DNA from: an uncultured Collinsella sp. | Lineage (GTDB): Bacteria; Actinomycetota; Coriobacteriia; Coriobacteriales; Coriobacteriaceae | Direction: 5' to 3' | DNA: 15,022 nucleotides | NCBI GenBank assembly: GCA_902493545.1 | Contig: CABUQI010000018.1 | Coordinates: 1 to 15,022 of the forward strand | In this document: piece after piece, positions 1 through 6,326 of the stretch | Numbering within the stretch: the first letter of the stretch is position 1 | Layout: each line of letters starts with the position of its first letter | Position numbers and translations under genes: made by a program | The notes under the pieces: generated by a model | What the model was told of the DNA's origin: nothing | The model's input: the letters and a program-made list of their open reading frames with translations, nothing else | The model's database searches: none

Positions 1-118
1 TGCCGCAAAGGTAATGGCGGGGAAGTGCGGCAGGCGCTCTGAGAGCCGCTGTATGCCCCCATTTCTCCTCAACCCGATTACCTGTACAATGAACCTCGAA
101 TTGTTTGAGTAATCGCCA
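1..118. repeat. Copy 1 of a ~120-bp segment found downstream of pilin-like genes 1 and 2
   Basis: This stretch closely matches 1735-1852, with the same order of blocks and scattered substitutions. Shared landmarks include GGTAATGGCGGGG, the long identical block around GGCAGGCGCTCTGAGAGCCG, and CGCCAAAAGAAA at the terminator. Each copy lies just downstream, on the minus strand, of the terminator of a DUF6273-bearing gene. No convincing gene is seen in it. In the second copy the segment leads into an orphan antitoxin gene, so a similar gene may lie beyond the left edge; that part is inference. Confidence 0.7.
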
Positions 119-151
119 AAAGAAAAGCCCTCGCAGGATTGCGAGGGCTTT
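116..151 (-). terminator. Rho-independent terminator of pilin-like gene 1
   Basis: On the minus strand a perfect 12-bp stem (AAAGCCCTCGCA / TGCGAGGGCTTT, arms 140-151 and 124-135) with a 4-base loop is followed by a T-rich run (TTTTCTTTT). It begins 14 bases past the stop codon of the gene ending at 165. Confidence 0.9.
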
Positions 152-164
152 GCGATGAAAGAGA

Positions 165-1115
165 TCAGAAGCAGAAAGCGGGGAGGACATAAAACGAGTC
201 CGTCGCGCTGTAGCTGTAGCAAATACCGCCGCTTTGAACATAGCGAAAGGATGTGGAGCTGCGCGGTCTCACGGAACGAGTCCAGTGGCTATAGCCTGAT
301 GCACCGGAATAGTTCGACCCCGTCACGCCCTTGGATTTGTAGCACTCGTACTGGATGCCGTCAGATTGCATATCCCCGTATACTTCGGTTGCCGAGAGCA
401 GAAAAACCTTATCGGTCGTCGCCGAGGGGGCACCGCCCCCGTTACCGCCAACGTTATCGGTTGTCTTTGTGACGGGTTTCACCTTTGACTGGAGCTCGCT
501 GGGCAGGAGCAACCAGAGGTCACCGCTGTTGAGGCGGGTACGGAGCTCGGACTTATCCCAACCACCGGCATTGGTGTCCGTAGCGTTCATTCTCTGGCTA
601 CCCAAGGCAGAGTTGGTCGCCTCGAACGTCAAGCCTGCCATGCCGCTACCATCGGCCAAGTCGTCGTGGTTGATGCCGATGATACGGTACTCGAGCGTCT
701 TGCCATTGGTCAGCTTCATCGAGAACTTGGTGCCGGCATCCATGGCGGCCTTGGCCTTGGCGTAGGCGATAGACGATGTACCGTTCTTGGCAATGTCTTT
801 GGCAACCGCCTCCTGCTCGTCGAGGGTCCAGTCCTTCGCGTCCTCGGCGATGGCCACCTGGACGGCCGCGGAATCGGCGCCTGCGGAGCCGCCACCGGAC
901 GCGCCTCCCTCGACGCCGCCGACCGTCCCATTGTTCACCGTGTTGCCGACCAGGTTGGACTGGTTTCGGATGGCTCCGGCCACGCCGGGTCCCGCGAACA
1001 CGATGACCAGGCCGATGACGGCAATGATCAGGACGTACTCGATAATTGATTGCCCTCGGAAGCGGGTCGTTTCAGGAGCGACCCCCCCCCGAAGGTTAAT
1101 TGCCGCTGCATGCAT
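165..1115 (-). CDS. Secreted pilin-like protein with DUF6273-type C-terminal domain (gene 1, in frame)
   Basis: 316 residues from ATG at 1115, with AAGGGAG just upstream. Residues 1-21 are a leader ending in RG. The mature start would be Q22, with Glu at +5 (GQSIIEYV) and a hydrophobic helix at about 27-47: the class III/type IVb (Flp-like) prepilin signal. A Gly/Ser-rich linker (about 61-82) leads to a domain of about 230 residues resembling DUF6273, which ends YVLPAFCF with an aromatic-rich tail (WTRS at 278-281). Family knowledge suggests cleavage by a prepilin peptidase and display at the surface or in a pilus; the ligand is unknown. A run of nine G (1082-1090 on the plus strand) lies in the leader. 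The first of two overlapping ATGs (1115, 1111) is in frame at this length. It is paralogous to the genes at 1893-2890 and 3040-4004 and has its own terminator. The DUF6273 call is by resemblance. Confidence 0.85.
   Translation of the reverse strand: MHAAAINLRGGVAPETTRFRGQSIIEYVLIIAVIGLVIVFAGPGVAGAIRNQSNLVGNTVNNGTVGGVEGGASGGGSAGADSAAVQVAIAEDAKDWTLDEQEAVAKDIAKNGTSSIAYAKAKAAMDAGTKFSMKLTNGKTLEYRIIGINHDDLADGSGMAGLTFEATNSALGSQRMNATDTNAGGWDKSELRTRLNSGDLWLLLPSELQSKVKPVTKTTDNVGGNGGGAPSATTDKVFLLSATEVYGDMQSDGIQYECYKSKGVTGSNYSGASGYSHWTRSVRPRSSTSFRYVQSGGICYSYSATDSFYVLPAFCF
1082..1090 (-). repeat. Homopolymeric G9 tract in the leader of pilin-like gene 1
   Basis: Nine consecutive C on the plus strand (G on the coding strand), 25 bases after the first base of ATGCATG. 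With nine G the ATG at 1115 is in frame with the pilin domain. With ten, the ATG at 1111 would be. With eight or eleven, neither would be. Tracts of this length are classic slipped-strand sites; variation itself is not visible from one sequence. Confidence 0.8.
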
Positions 1116-1186
1116 ATACGGCTCCCTTCACTCGGGGTTTGCAATACGAGCCGAGCGTAGGGCTATTCCAAGTATTTGCAACGGTC

Positions 1187-1201
1187 TTGCCGCTGCGGCA
1201 A
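1187..1201. promoter_or_regulatory. Palindrome upstream of pilin-like gene 1, candidate shared operator
   Basis: TTGCCGCTGCGGCAA is a perfect 15-bp palindrome centred 79 bases upstream of the first ATG. The same palindrome recurs upstream of the other two paralogs at nearly the same distance. A weak -10-like TACGCT follows 28 bases after the GCGGCA half on the minus strand, which places the palindrome near the -35 region, where an activator or repressor would bind. Confidence 0.6.
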
Positions 1202-1321
1202 CGATGACGGCAGGGGAGAAAGTCATGCGCTATTAGCGCGGCTATAACGTCCGCTTCGAATGCCGACCGTATTCATATCGAGGCAGCCATTTCATACCTT
1301 CAGAAAGACAACTGAAAGCCG

Positions 1322-1358
1322 CAAAAAAGCGGGACCCGGCTATAAGCCGAACCCCGCC
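1322..1358 (-). terminator. Rho-independent terminator of the orphan antitoxin gene
   Basis: On the minus strand a GC-rich stem with a small internal loop (GCGGGG...CCCGC outside, CGGCT/AGCCG inside) is followed directly by TTTTTT. It lies about 45 bases past the stop at 1403 and shows that the antitoxin gene is its own transcription unit, separate from pilin-like gene 1 downstream. Confidence 0.85.
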
Positions 1359-1402
1359 CAAGAGAAGCCTTTAGAGCCGAGACAGACAACGCGTGTGGAC
1401 AA

Positions 1403-1630
1403 TCACTCAGCCTCCACCGCCATGCGCACGACCTCTTCCATCGGGTAGCGAGTGCCGCCGTCCCCGTCCAAAGCCTCGTTGTAGGCCTCGATGTCCGCCA
1501 TGTCCTCAGCCTTCTCGAACGCGGCCCTTCTCACGAACTCGGAAAAGGTCATGCCCGTGGCGTCCGCATGGCCCTGAATCAAGGCCATTTCGCCCTCATC
1601 GAACTTGACCGCGATCTCGCGCATCGCCAT
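1403..1630 (-). CDS. RelB/DinJ-like antitoxin, DUF6290-type, without a visible toxin partner
   Basis: 75 residues from ATG at 1630, chosen because GGGAG lies 8 bases upstream; the frame stays open further upstream but reads through repeat sequence. The N-terminus (REIAVKFDEGE) is the beta-strand of a ribbon-helix-helix fold, followed by GMTFSEFVRRAAFEKAED, as in RelB-like antitoxins. The acidic tail at residues 51-75 would be the toxin-binding part. Such proteins normally neutralise a RelE/YafQ-type mRNA interferase and repress their own promoter. Here the stop is followed by a strong terminator, with no second gene either side. It may be an orphan, or may counter a toxin encoded elsewhere. 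A CGTATACG palindrome at 1680-1687, just upstream, could be its operator. Confidence 0.8.
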   Translation of the reverse strand: MAMREIAVKFDEGEMALIQGHADATGMTFSEFVRRAAFEKAEDMADIEAYNEALDGDGGTRYPMEEVVRMAVEAE

Positions 1631-1734
1631 GGTCGCTCCCGTAAACGCCGTCATCGAAGTGAATCCATTATCCACCCACCGTATACGCCCCGAACTCGAA
1701 ACACCAAGCAGGATGGACTCTATACGAGGACGCA

Positions 1735-1852
1735 GCAGAGGTAATGGCGGGGGAGTGCGGCAGGCGCTCTGAGAGCCGCTGTATGACCCCATTTCTCTTC
1801 AATCCGACTACCCGTGCCATGAACCTGAAGCCGTTCGTTCGGTCGCCAAAAG
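1735..1852. repeat. Copy 2 of the ~120-bp segment downstream of pilin-like genes
   Basis: Near-identical in layout to 1-118 (see that entry). It sits between the hairpin after pilin-like gene 2 and the antitoxin gene. It contains an imperfect inverted repeat around GGCGCTCTGAGAGCC, conserved in both copies. A frame through it is open into the antitoxin gene, but there is no start signal in the repeat and no protein-like composition, so it is treated as non-coding. Confidence 0.7.
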
Positions 1853-1880
1853 AAAGCACGCGCGGGGTAACGCGGGCTTT
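1853..1880 (-). terminator. Imperfect terminator hairpin after pilin-like gene 2
   Basis: This is the positional equivalent of the terminator at 116-151. On the minus strand AAAGCCCGCG and CGCGCGTGCTTT can pair with a bulge, followed by CTTTTGG, which both copies share. The stem is less perfect than in gene 1, so termination may be weaker. Confidence 0.55.
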
Positions 1881-1892
1881 GCGCTAGACAAG

Positions 1893-2890
1893 CTAGAAGC
1901 ACCAGGCGGGGGAGACGCAAAACCAGCCCGGCGCGGAGTTGCTGTCCGACGGATTGCCGCTGCTGTCGACATGGAGGAAGCCCTTCGAGGCGTTCGGAAA
2001 CATCGAACGTTCCCACCAACCGCTGCCAATGGCAATGGCAGAGTTGGGATTATAGTTCTCCGTCACCTTGCCTTTGAAGGCCTCGTACTGGGTGCCCTCG
2101 GAGGAAGTCCAGGGATAGGATGCCCAATAGGAGGTGGGGGCGATCTCAGAGTAGCTGAGCAGGAACAGCTTGTCCGAGGTAGCCGTCACGGCGGCGTTCT
2201 TGTTCTCATCACCGCCCCCGACATTGTTCGATAGCTTTTTGACGGCCTTCACCTTGGACTGGAAATCGGAGGGCATCAGATTCCAGATCTTGCCGGAGTT
2301 CATTTTCTGACGGAGTTCAGACTTCTCCCAACCGCCGGCGTTGGTGTCAATCGCGTTCATGGGGGACCAAATGCCCGTCGTGGTGGTGAGGAACGTGAGG
2401 CCCGCCTTGCCGGATCCGCCTGCAGGGTCATCATGATTGATGCCGATAATGCGGTAAGTCAGCGTCTTGCCATCGGTGAGCTTCATCGAGAACTCGGTGC
2501 CGGCATCCATCGCGGCCTTCGCCTTGGCGTAGGCGGGCGACGCCTCGCCCTTGGCGGCGATGTCCTCGGCAACTGCCTTCTGCTCACCGAGGGTCCAGTC
2601 CTTCGCGTGTCCTTCGCGTCCTTGGCGAGCGCCGCCTGGACGGTCGCGGAACCCGCGCCGTTACCGCTGCCGGAACCGCTCGGTTCCCAAGTCCCACCTG
2701 CTGTCCCGTTTACCAATACTCCCGCCACCGTGTTGAACTGGTTCCTGATTGCCGACGAGACCCAAGGGCCGGCTATCATCACAACCAGGACGATAATCGC
2801 GATGACCAGAACGTACTCGATGGCTCCTTGGCCTCGGAGGCGGGTATTCCTAGGAGATACCCACCCCCCGAAGGTTAATTGCCGCTGCAT
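1893..2890 (-). pseudogene. Pilin-like DUF6273-type protein broken by an 11-bp tandem duplication (gene 2)
   Basis: Reading from the second ATG of ATGCATG (2890) gives a leader with SPRNTRLRGQGAIEYV, a hydrophobic helix and a Gly/Ser linker, as in gene 1. At 2598-2619 the 11-base unit GTCCTTCGCGT occurs twice in tandem. The duplication shifts the frame so that the DUF6273-like part (ending CVSPAWCF at 1893) is out of frame. Removing one unit restores one 328-residue protein that aligns end to end with gene 1 (KDWTL, AKAKAAMDAGT, SMKL, YRIIGINHDD). The leader tract here is interrupted (six G, T, three G), so it should be more stable than in the other two genes. The gene is off as written. The tandem duplication could revert by slippage, so this may be a switch rather than a dead gene. 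Confidence 0.85.
2598..2619. repeat. 11-bp perfect tandem duplication causing the frameshift in pilin-like gene 2
   Basis: GTCCTTCGCGT at 2598-2608 and again at 2609-2619. Gene 1 has a single copy of the corresponding codons (GCG AAG GAC TGG). This is the only frame-breaking difference seen across gene 2. Confidence 0.9.
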
Positions 2891-2969
2891 GCATATGCGA
2901 CACTCCCTTCGCATGGGGATTGATATTGCATGCAGAGGGTACGTTAAAGCGAACCGACTAGCCCGTAGC

Positions 2970-2984
2970 GTGCCGCTGAGGCAA
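2970..2984. promoter_or_regulatory. Palindrome upstream of pilin-like gene 2, candidate shared operator
   Basis: The motif (TGCCGCTGAGGCAA with one imperfect arm) matches those upstream of genes 1 and 3. It is centred 83 bases upstream of the first ATG (2894). On the minus strand TACCCT follows 29 bases after the GCGGCA-type half, equivalent to TACGCT and TATCCT at the paralogs. It also lies in a wider inverted repeat (GTGCCGC ... GCGGCAC, 2969-2992). Confidence 0.55.
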
Positions 2985-3039
2985 CGGCGGCACGGGTGCC
3001 CACGCCACATAAACTGCTTGCCGTTTTGTTTCTTCAGAC

Positions 3040-4004
3040 CTACTGCCACGCCTTCGGGAGGATAACGCCGGGGGCGCAGTGATTGAAGTCACTATGATTG
3101 GCATAGGTTGGGACATTCCAATCGGAACAGTCGAGGTTTAGATTTTTGCAATAGCTAAACATGCCGAGCATATCCATAACATCTGAGGTCTTCCACCCTG
3201 GTCCAAATTTCACGCTTTTCAGCGAACTGTCGGTGGAAAAAAGGAGACCTAAATCGCCGGCTTTCCGCGTCGACCATCCGGAGATGTCAATCTCCTCGAC
3301 CTTGTAAAGGTTTTTGAGCGCCGAGTCGAATTCGACGACCGAGGACGTATCCCAGCTTGAAATACTGAAGGAAGTCGCATTGCCGCAATACGCGAATGTG
3401 TGCTGCAGATTTGTGCAGTTCGACATGTCGAACTTTGCCAGATCAAAGCTCTTGCAGTTCTCCATGTACTGAAAGCAAAATGCCAACGAGTGGATTTCTA
3501 TGCCATCGTCAATGGCCTTTACGGCCACGATATTATTTCTGTTAGGCCACCAGGGGGCAGTCGTCTTGCCGTCGTTTCCCACGGTCGCGGTGGCGTATCC
3601 ATTTTCGAACCCCGTATACACCGCCGTCACGCGGCGGCTGTTGAGCATGTCACCGACTCTGGGGACCCCGCGGCGCTTGTAGAACATGAGGCTGTGGTCG
3701 TCCTCCGAGTACACGGCGAACGCTATCCCGTGAACGGGGTCCACGATGTCGGCGTCGGTCAACGACCCGTTGCCTCCGCCCGTGCCGCCCGACTCCCAGC
3801 TCCCCTTTGAGATTCCGTTGCCGAGCGTCCCCGCCACCGTGTTGAACTGGTTTGTGATCGCCGACGAGACCCACGGTCCCGCGATCAGCACCACCAGGAC
3901 GATGATCGCGATGATCAGTACGTACTCGACTGTCGACTGCCCCTTCGGGCGGCGGGTAAATCTGGGAGATACCCCCCCCCGAAAGGAATTTCCGCTGCAT
4001 GCAT
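3040..4004 (-). CDS. Pilin-like protein with BspA-like/DUF285 domain, out of frame with its start codons (gene 3)
   Basis: The pilin frame reads FRGG, SPRFTRRP, then KGQSTVEYV with Glu at +5 and a hydrophobic helix. It continues through a Gly-rich linker to a BspA-type surface domain (YSEDDHSLMFYKRRGVPRVG, then repeats such as FDMSNCTNL, SSWDTSSV, ISGWSTRKAG) ending APGVILPKAWQ. BspA-like repeats of this sort occur in secreted and adhesive proteins of gut bacteria. With the G9 tract at 3972-3980 neither ATG (4004 or 4000) is in this frame. From 4004 translation stops at TGA after about 29 codons; from 4000 it runs into an unrelated frame ending at 3650. Ten G would give a 321-residue protein from 4004, and eight G would use 4000. 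GAGAGGAG precedes the ATGs. As written it is off, unless translation starts at an internal GTG near 3894, which would remove the signal. Confidence 0.8.
3972..3980 (-). repeat. Homopolymeric G9 tract in the leader of pilin-like gene 3 (off state)
   Basis: Nine consecutive C on the plus strand. The prefix from ATGCATG to the tract is 24 bases, one shorter than in gene 1, so the same tract length that keeps gene 1 on puts gene 3 out of frame. Confidence 0.8.
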
Positions 4005-4075
4005 GTGCGGCTCCTCTCGGATTGCTTTGGCTTATGCTGCAGAGGATAGACGCGATTACTAAGGATGAGTCAACA

Positions 4076-4090
4076 ATGCCGCAGCGGCAT
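4076..4090. promoter_or_regulatory. Palindrome and promoter elements upstream of pilin-like gene 3
   Basis: ATGCCGCAGCGGCAT is a perfect 15-bp palindrome centred 79 bases upstream of the first ATG (4004), as at genes 1 and 2. On the minus strand TTGACT lies just downstream and TATCCT follows 28 bases after the GCGGCA half. Those are plausible -35 and -10 boxes with a slightly long spacer. Confidence 0.6.
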
Positions 4091-4158
4091 TCACACTAAG
4101 AGGGTAAGGCGTTCGGAGTGACATCCCGTTCCAAAACGTATACTTGATTTAAGGTGGA

Positions 4159-4818
4159 GTGGAATGTGGGCGCGCAAGGAGATGCGGAATCGATGAGAGC
4201 CTCAAAAAAATTACTGCAGTGTTATCATCTTTCATCCTCTCTATTCTTCCATTTCTGATTCTATGGGCGGCTTGGTCAGTCCTCCCTGATACAATTCCCG
4301 CTCATTGGAGTGGGGGTGTGGTTGATCGATGGGGTAATAAGCTTGAATTGCTGGTTGTTCCGCTGTTTTCTCTGATTGGTTCTATTGCAATTTCTGTGTA
4401 CCTTATTGTTTCCACGCGGCGAAGAGAGTTCGCGGATTTCTCTGCTCGAATGCGACGGGACTTTGTTGCGTGCTATATTTCTAGTCTTCTTTTATCGACA
4501 ACCTGCTCAGTGATAATTGCCGTTTGGGTTCAGTTGATTCTTACGCAAAGCACTGCGGTTGATGGGGGACTTGGACTATCGATCCTGTATTCCCTTCCCG
4601 GGCTATATGTGATCTTGTGCGCTTTGCCGCCTTTTTATGCGAGCGGCGAGAGCAAAAAGGCAGAGCGCCTGATAACAGTTCTTATTGGCGGCGCGGAGAT
4701 TGTTCTTTGTGGAATAGTGCTTGAAGGTTCGGCTGCCTCTTATGCGATGATTGGACTGATGATTCTGTTCTGTGCGTTTGAGATTGTGTCACAGGTAAGG
4801 GATAGCCGGTCCTTATGA
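4159..4818 (+). CDS. DUF1648-type multi-pass membrane protein (start uncertain)
   Basis: 219 residues if translation starts at GTG 4159. About six hydrophobic segments are visible (roughly 22-41, 64-85, 103-128, 138-158, 171-190, 194-212). LPDTIPAHWSGGVVDRWGNK follows the first one and is the signature of DUF1648, a domain of SdpI-like and related membrane proteins; no separate SdpI domain is evident. Its role here is unknown; some relatives give immunity to peptide toxins. The gene is AT-richer than its neighbours, which suggests acquisition. The GTG start has a poor ribosome site. A better one (AAGGAG at 4176-4181) precedes ATG 4193, but that ATG is in another frame and would need one extra A in the A7 run at 4202-4208; it would then give MRASKKITAV. 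TATACT at 4139-4144 may be its -10 box. Confidence 0.7.
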   Translation: MECGRARRCGIDESLKKITAVLSSFILSILPFLILWAAWSVLPDTIPAHWSGGVVDRWGNKLELLVVPLFSLIGSIAISVYLIVSTRRREFADFSARMRRDFVACYISSLLLSTTCSVIIAVWVQLILTQSTAVDGGLGLSILYSLPGLYVILCALPPFYASGESKKAERLITVLIGGAEIVLCGIVLEGSAASYAMIGLMILFCAFEIVSQVRDSRSL

Positions 4819-5333
4819 GTTGAATTACGCGCGTGCGGATATAAAGGGTGGCATGTTAAATTTATTGAAAACTCTGATATGCGCTGCCGACTTCATTAAA
4901 ATCGATTGCCAATCAAGTCTTCCTATATATGCGAGCCCTGAGAAACTGCGCTGTGAACCTGAGACCGCTATCGATCGGCCCGGTGCACCGGGCCGCTGTC
5001 CTCGAGCCGGCATCAGCTTGCCGGTCTCAAAACTTATGCCGTCCGGTACGACCAACAGCCGAGTCTTGCGCCCAGTTCGAGCAGCGCCAGAACCCCGTGC
5101 CGGAACCCACGCAGCCGATGGCAGGGGAATTCAGCCGCGGCCATCGAGGAGCCGACCCAGGGACGGCGCCCCCAGTCCTCGAAAGATTTCCACCGCCCCC
5201 TACAGGCCTGGATTGATTTAACAGTTGATTTAATCCGGCTGAACAAGCCGAGCATGGGCCGGTTGACAAAATGTAAGGTAAAAAAGCAGATACGACCGTA
5301 CGCCGGTGCGGGGTTCGGGTGATGTGATAGAAA
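4819..5333. other. Palindrome-rich stretch without a convincing gene
   Basis: Between the membrane protein and the antitoxin no frame has both a ribosome site and protein-like sequence. It holds a perfect 20-bp palindrome (4976-4995, centre GGTGCACC) nested within wider inverted repeats (TGAGACCG at 4960-4967 with CGGTCTCA near 5024-5031). TTGATTTAA is directly repeated at 5213-5221 and 5225-5233. CCTATATAT plus CTGAGAAACTGCGC (4922-4950) resembles the hairpin elements at 14378-14735. A minus-strand frame at about 5034-5219 reads rather protein-like (DWGRRPWVGSSMAAAEF), possibly a relic of a lost gene. I do not recognise it. Confidence 0.5.
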
Positions 5334-5349
5334 GTAATACACGTATTAC
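5334..5349. promoter_or_regulatory. Candidate antitoxin operator
   Basis: GTAATAC-AC-GTATTAC is a perfect inverted repeat with 7-bp arms, 20 bases upstream of the ribbon-helix-helix gene start. Antitoxins of this fold typically bind such palindromes to repress their own operon. TTGACA at about 5263-5268 may be the -35 box, but no matching -10 box at normal spacing is clear. Confidence 0.6.
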
Positions 5350-5517
5350 ATCTAACCGGGAGGTGCATCATGGCAACCGCCACCGCAGCCCTGAGAACCC
5401 CCGAGGACCTCGCGAACAGGTACGACCGCCTGGCGAAGTCAACGGGCCGCACGAAAACCTTCTACATGACGGAGGCGCTTGCCGCAGAGATAGGCAGGCT
5501 CGAATACGAGTACGGCC

Positions 5518-5931
<414 letters not shown>

Positions 5932-6261
5932 GGGTTTATCCTTTCTCTTCCGGGCGCGCGGGCCGAGTCACCGTGCCCGCGCGCCTTACCTTTCGGGTTC
6001 ACCATCCATGGTGGGGCGCGTTTCTAACGAAGCCGTAACGGCCGTTGGGCTCTTTTGGCGCCAATTATTCTCAACCAGCACATCATGATTAATTTGCTTA
6101 AGGCAACAACTTTCCCGATCGATGTAACCACCGAATCAAAACGTGTGCATCGGCCACCAAAGATGCTGAAAAATGTCGTTTTCGGAGGCTGATGTACACA
6201 AAAGCGATAGACATCCCGCGCGACACCACCCTCCACATGTCTGGACTCTCTATGGCCACGC
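5932..6261. other. Intergenic region between ABC remnant and pgsA-type gene
   Basis: An 11-bp GC-only stem (GGCGCGCGGGC / GCCCGCGCGCC, arms 5953-5963 and 5975-5985) lies in the leader of the minus-strand ABC remnant, just upstream of its ribosome site. It could be an attenuator or the terminator of a lost upstream gene. AACGGCCGTT at about 6037-6046 is a short palindrome. A frame open from ATG 6192 joins the phosphatidyltransferase but has no ribosome site and crosses the probable promoter, so it is not taken as coding. Confidence 0.5.
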
Positions 6262-6290
6262 TGGATAGACATCGCCAGAACGGGTATAGT
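6262..6290 (+). promoter_or_regulatory. Probable promoter of the pgsA-type gene
   Basis: TGGATA (6262-6267), a 17-base spacer and TATAGT (6285-6290), about 36 bases upstream of the chosen GTG start. This supports the short form of the protein and probably drives the run of genes up to the NlpC/P60 gene. Confidence 0.55.
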
Positions 6291-6326
6291 ATCGAAAGTT
6301 TTGTCGTTTACCAGCGGGGGAGTCCT

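Noticed and set aside
1631..1792. N-terminal extension of the orphan antitoxin reading through the repeat segment
   Set aside because: The repeat copy at 1-118 shows the segment is a shared flank, and the ribosome site points to ATG 1630.
165..2510. Diversity-generating retroelement targets: DUF6273-like C-termini ending in aromatic-rich, hypervariable-looking tails with a hairpin downstream
   Set aside because: No reverse transcriptase or template repeat is visible in the window, the hairpins have terminator T-runs, and differences between genes 1 and 2 are not concentrated at adenine positions as far as I can see by eye.
3650..4000. 116-residue minus-strand frame from the second ATG of gene 3
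   Set aside because: Arg/Gly-rich frame-shifted reading of the pilin-like gene with no family resemblance; it is the out-of-frame product of the G9 tract.
5027..5452. Minus-strand open frame of 141 codons across the antitoxin promoter
   Set aside because: It overlaps the antitoxin start and its operator, has no ribosome site, and its composition looks like a shadow frame.
6192..6326. Longer start for the phosphatidyltransferase at ATG 6192
   Set aside because: There is no ribosome site, the sequence before GTG 6327 does not look like this family, and a probable promoter (TGGATA-17-TATAGT) lies inside it.
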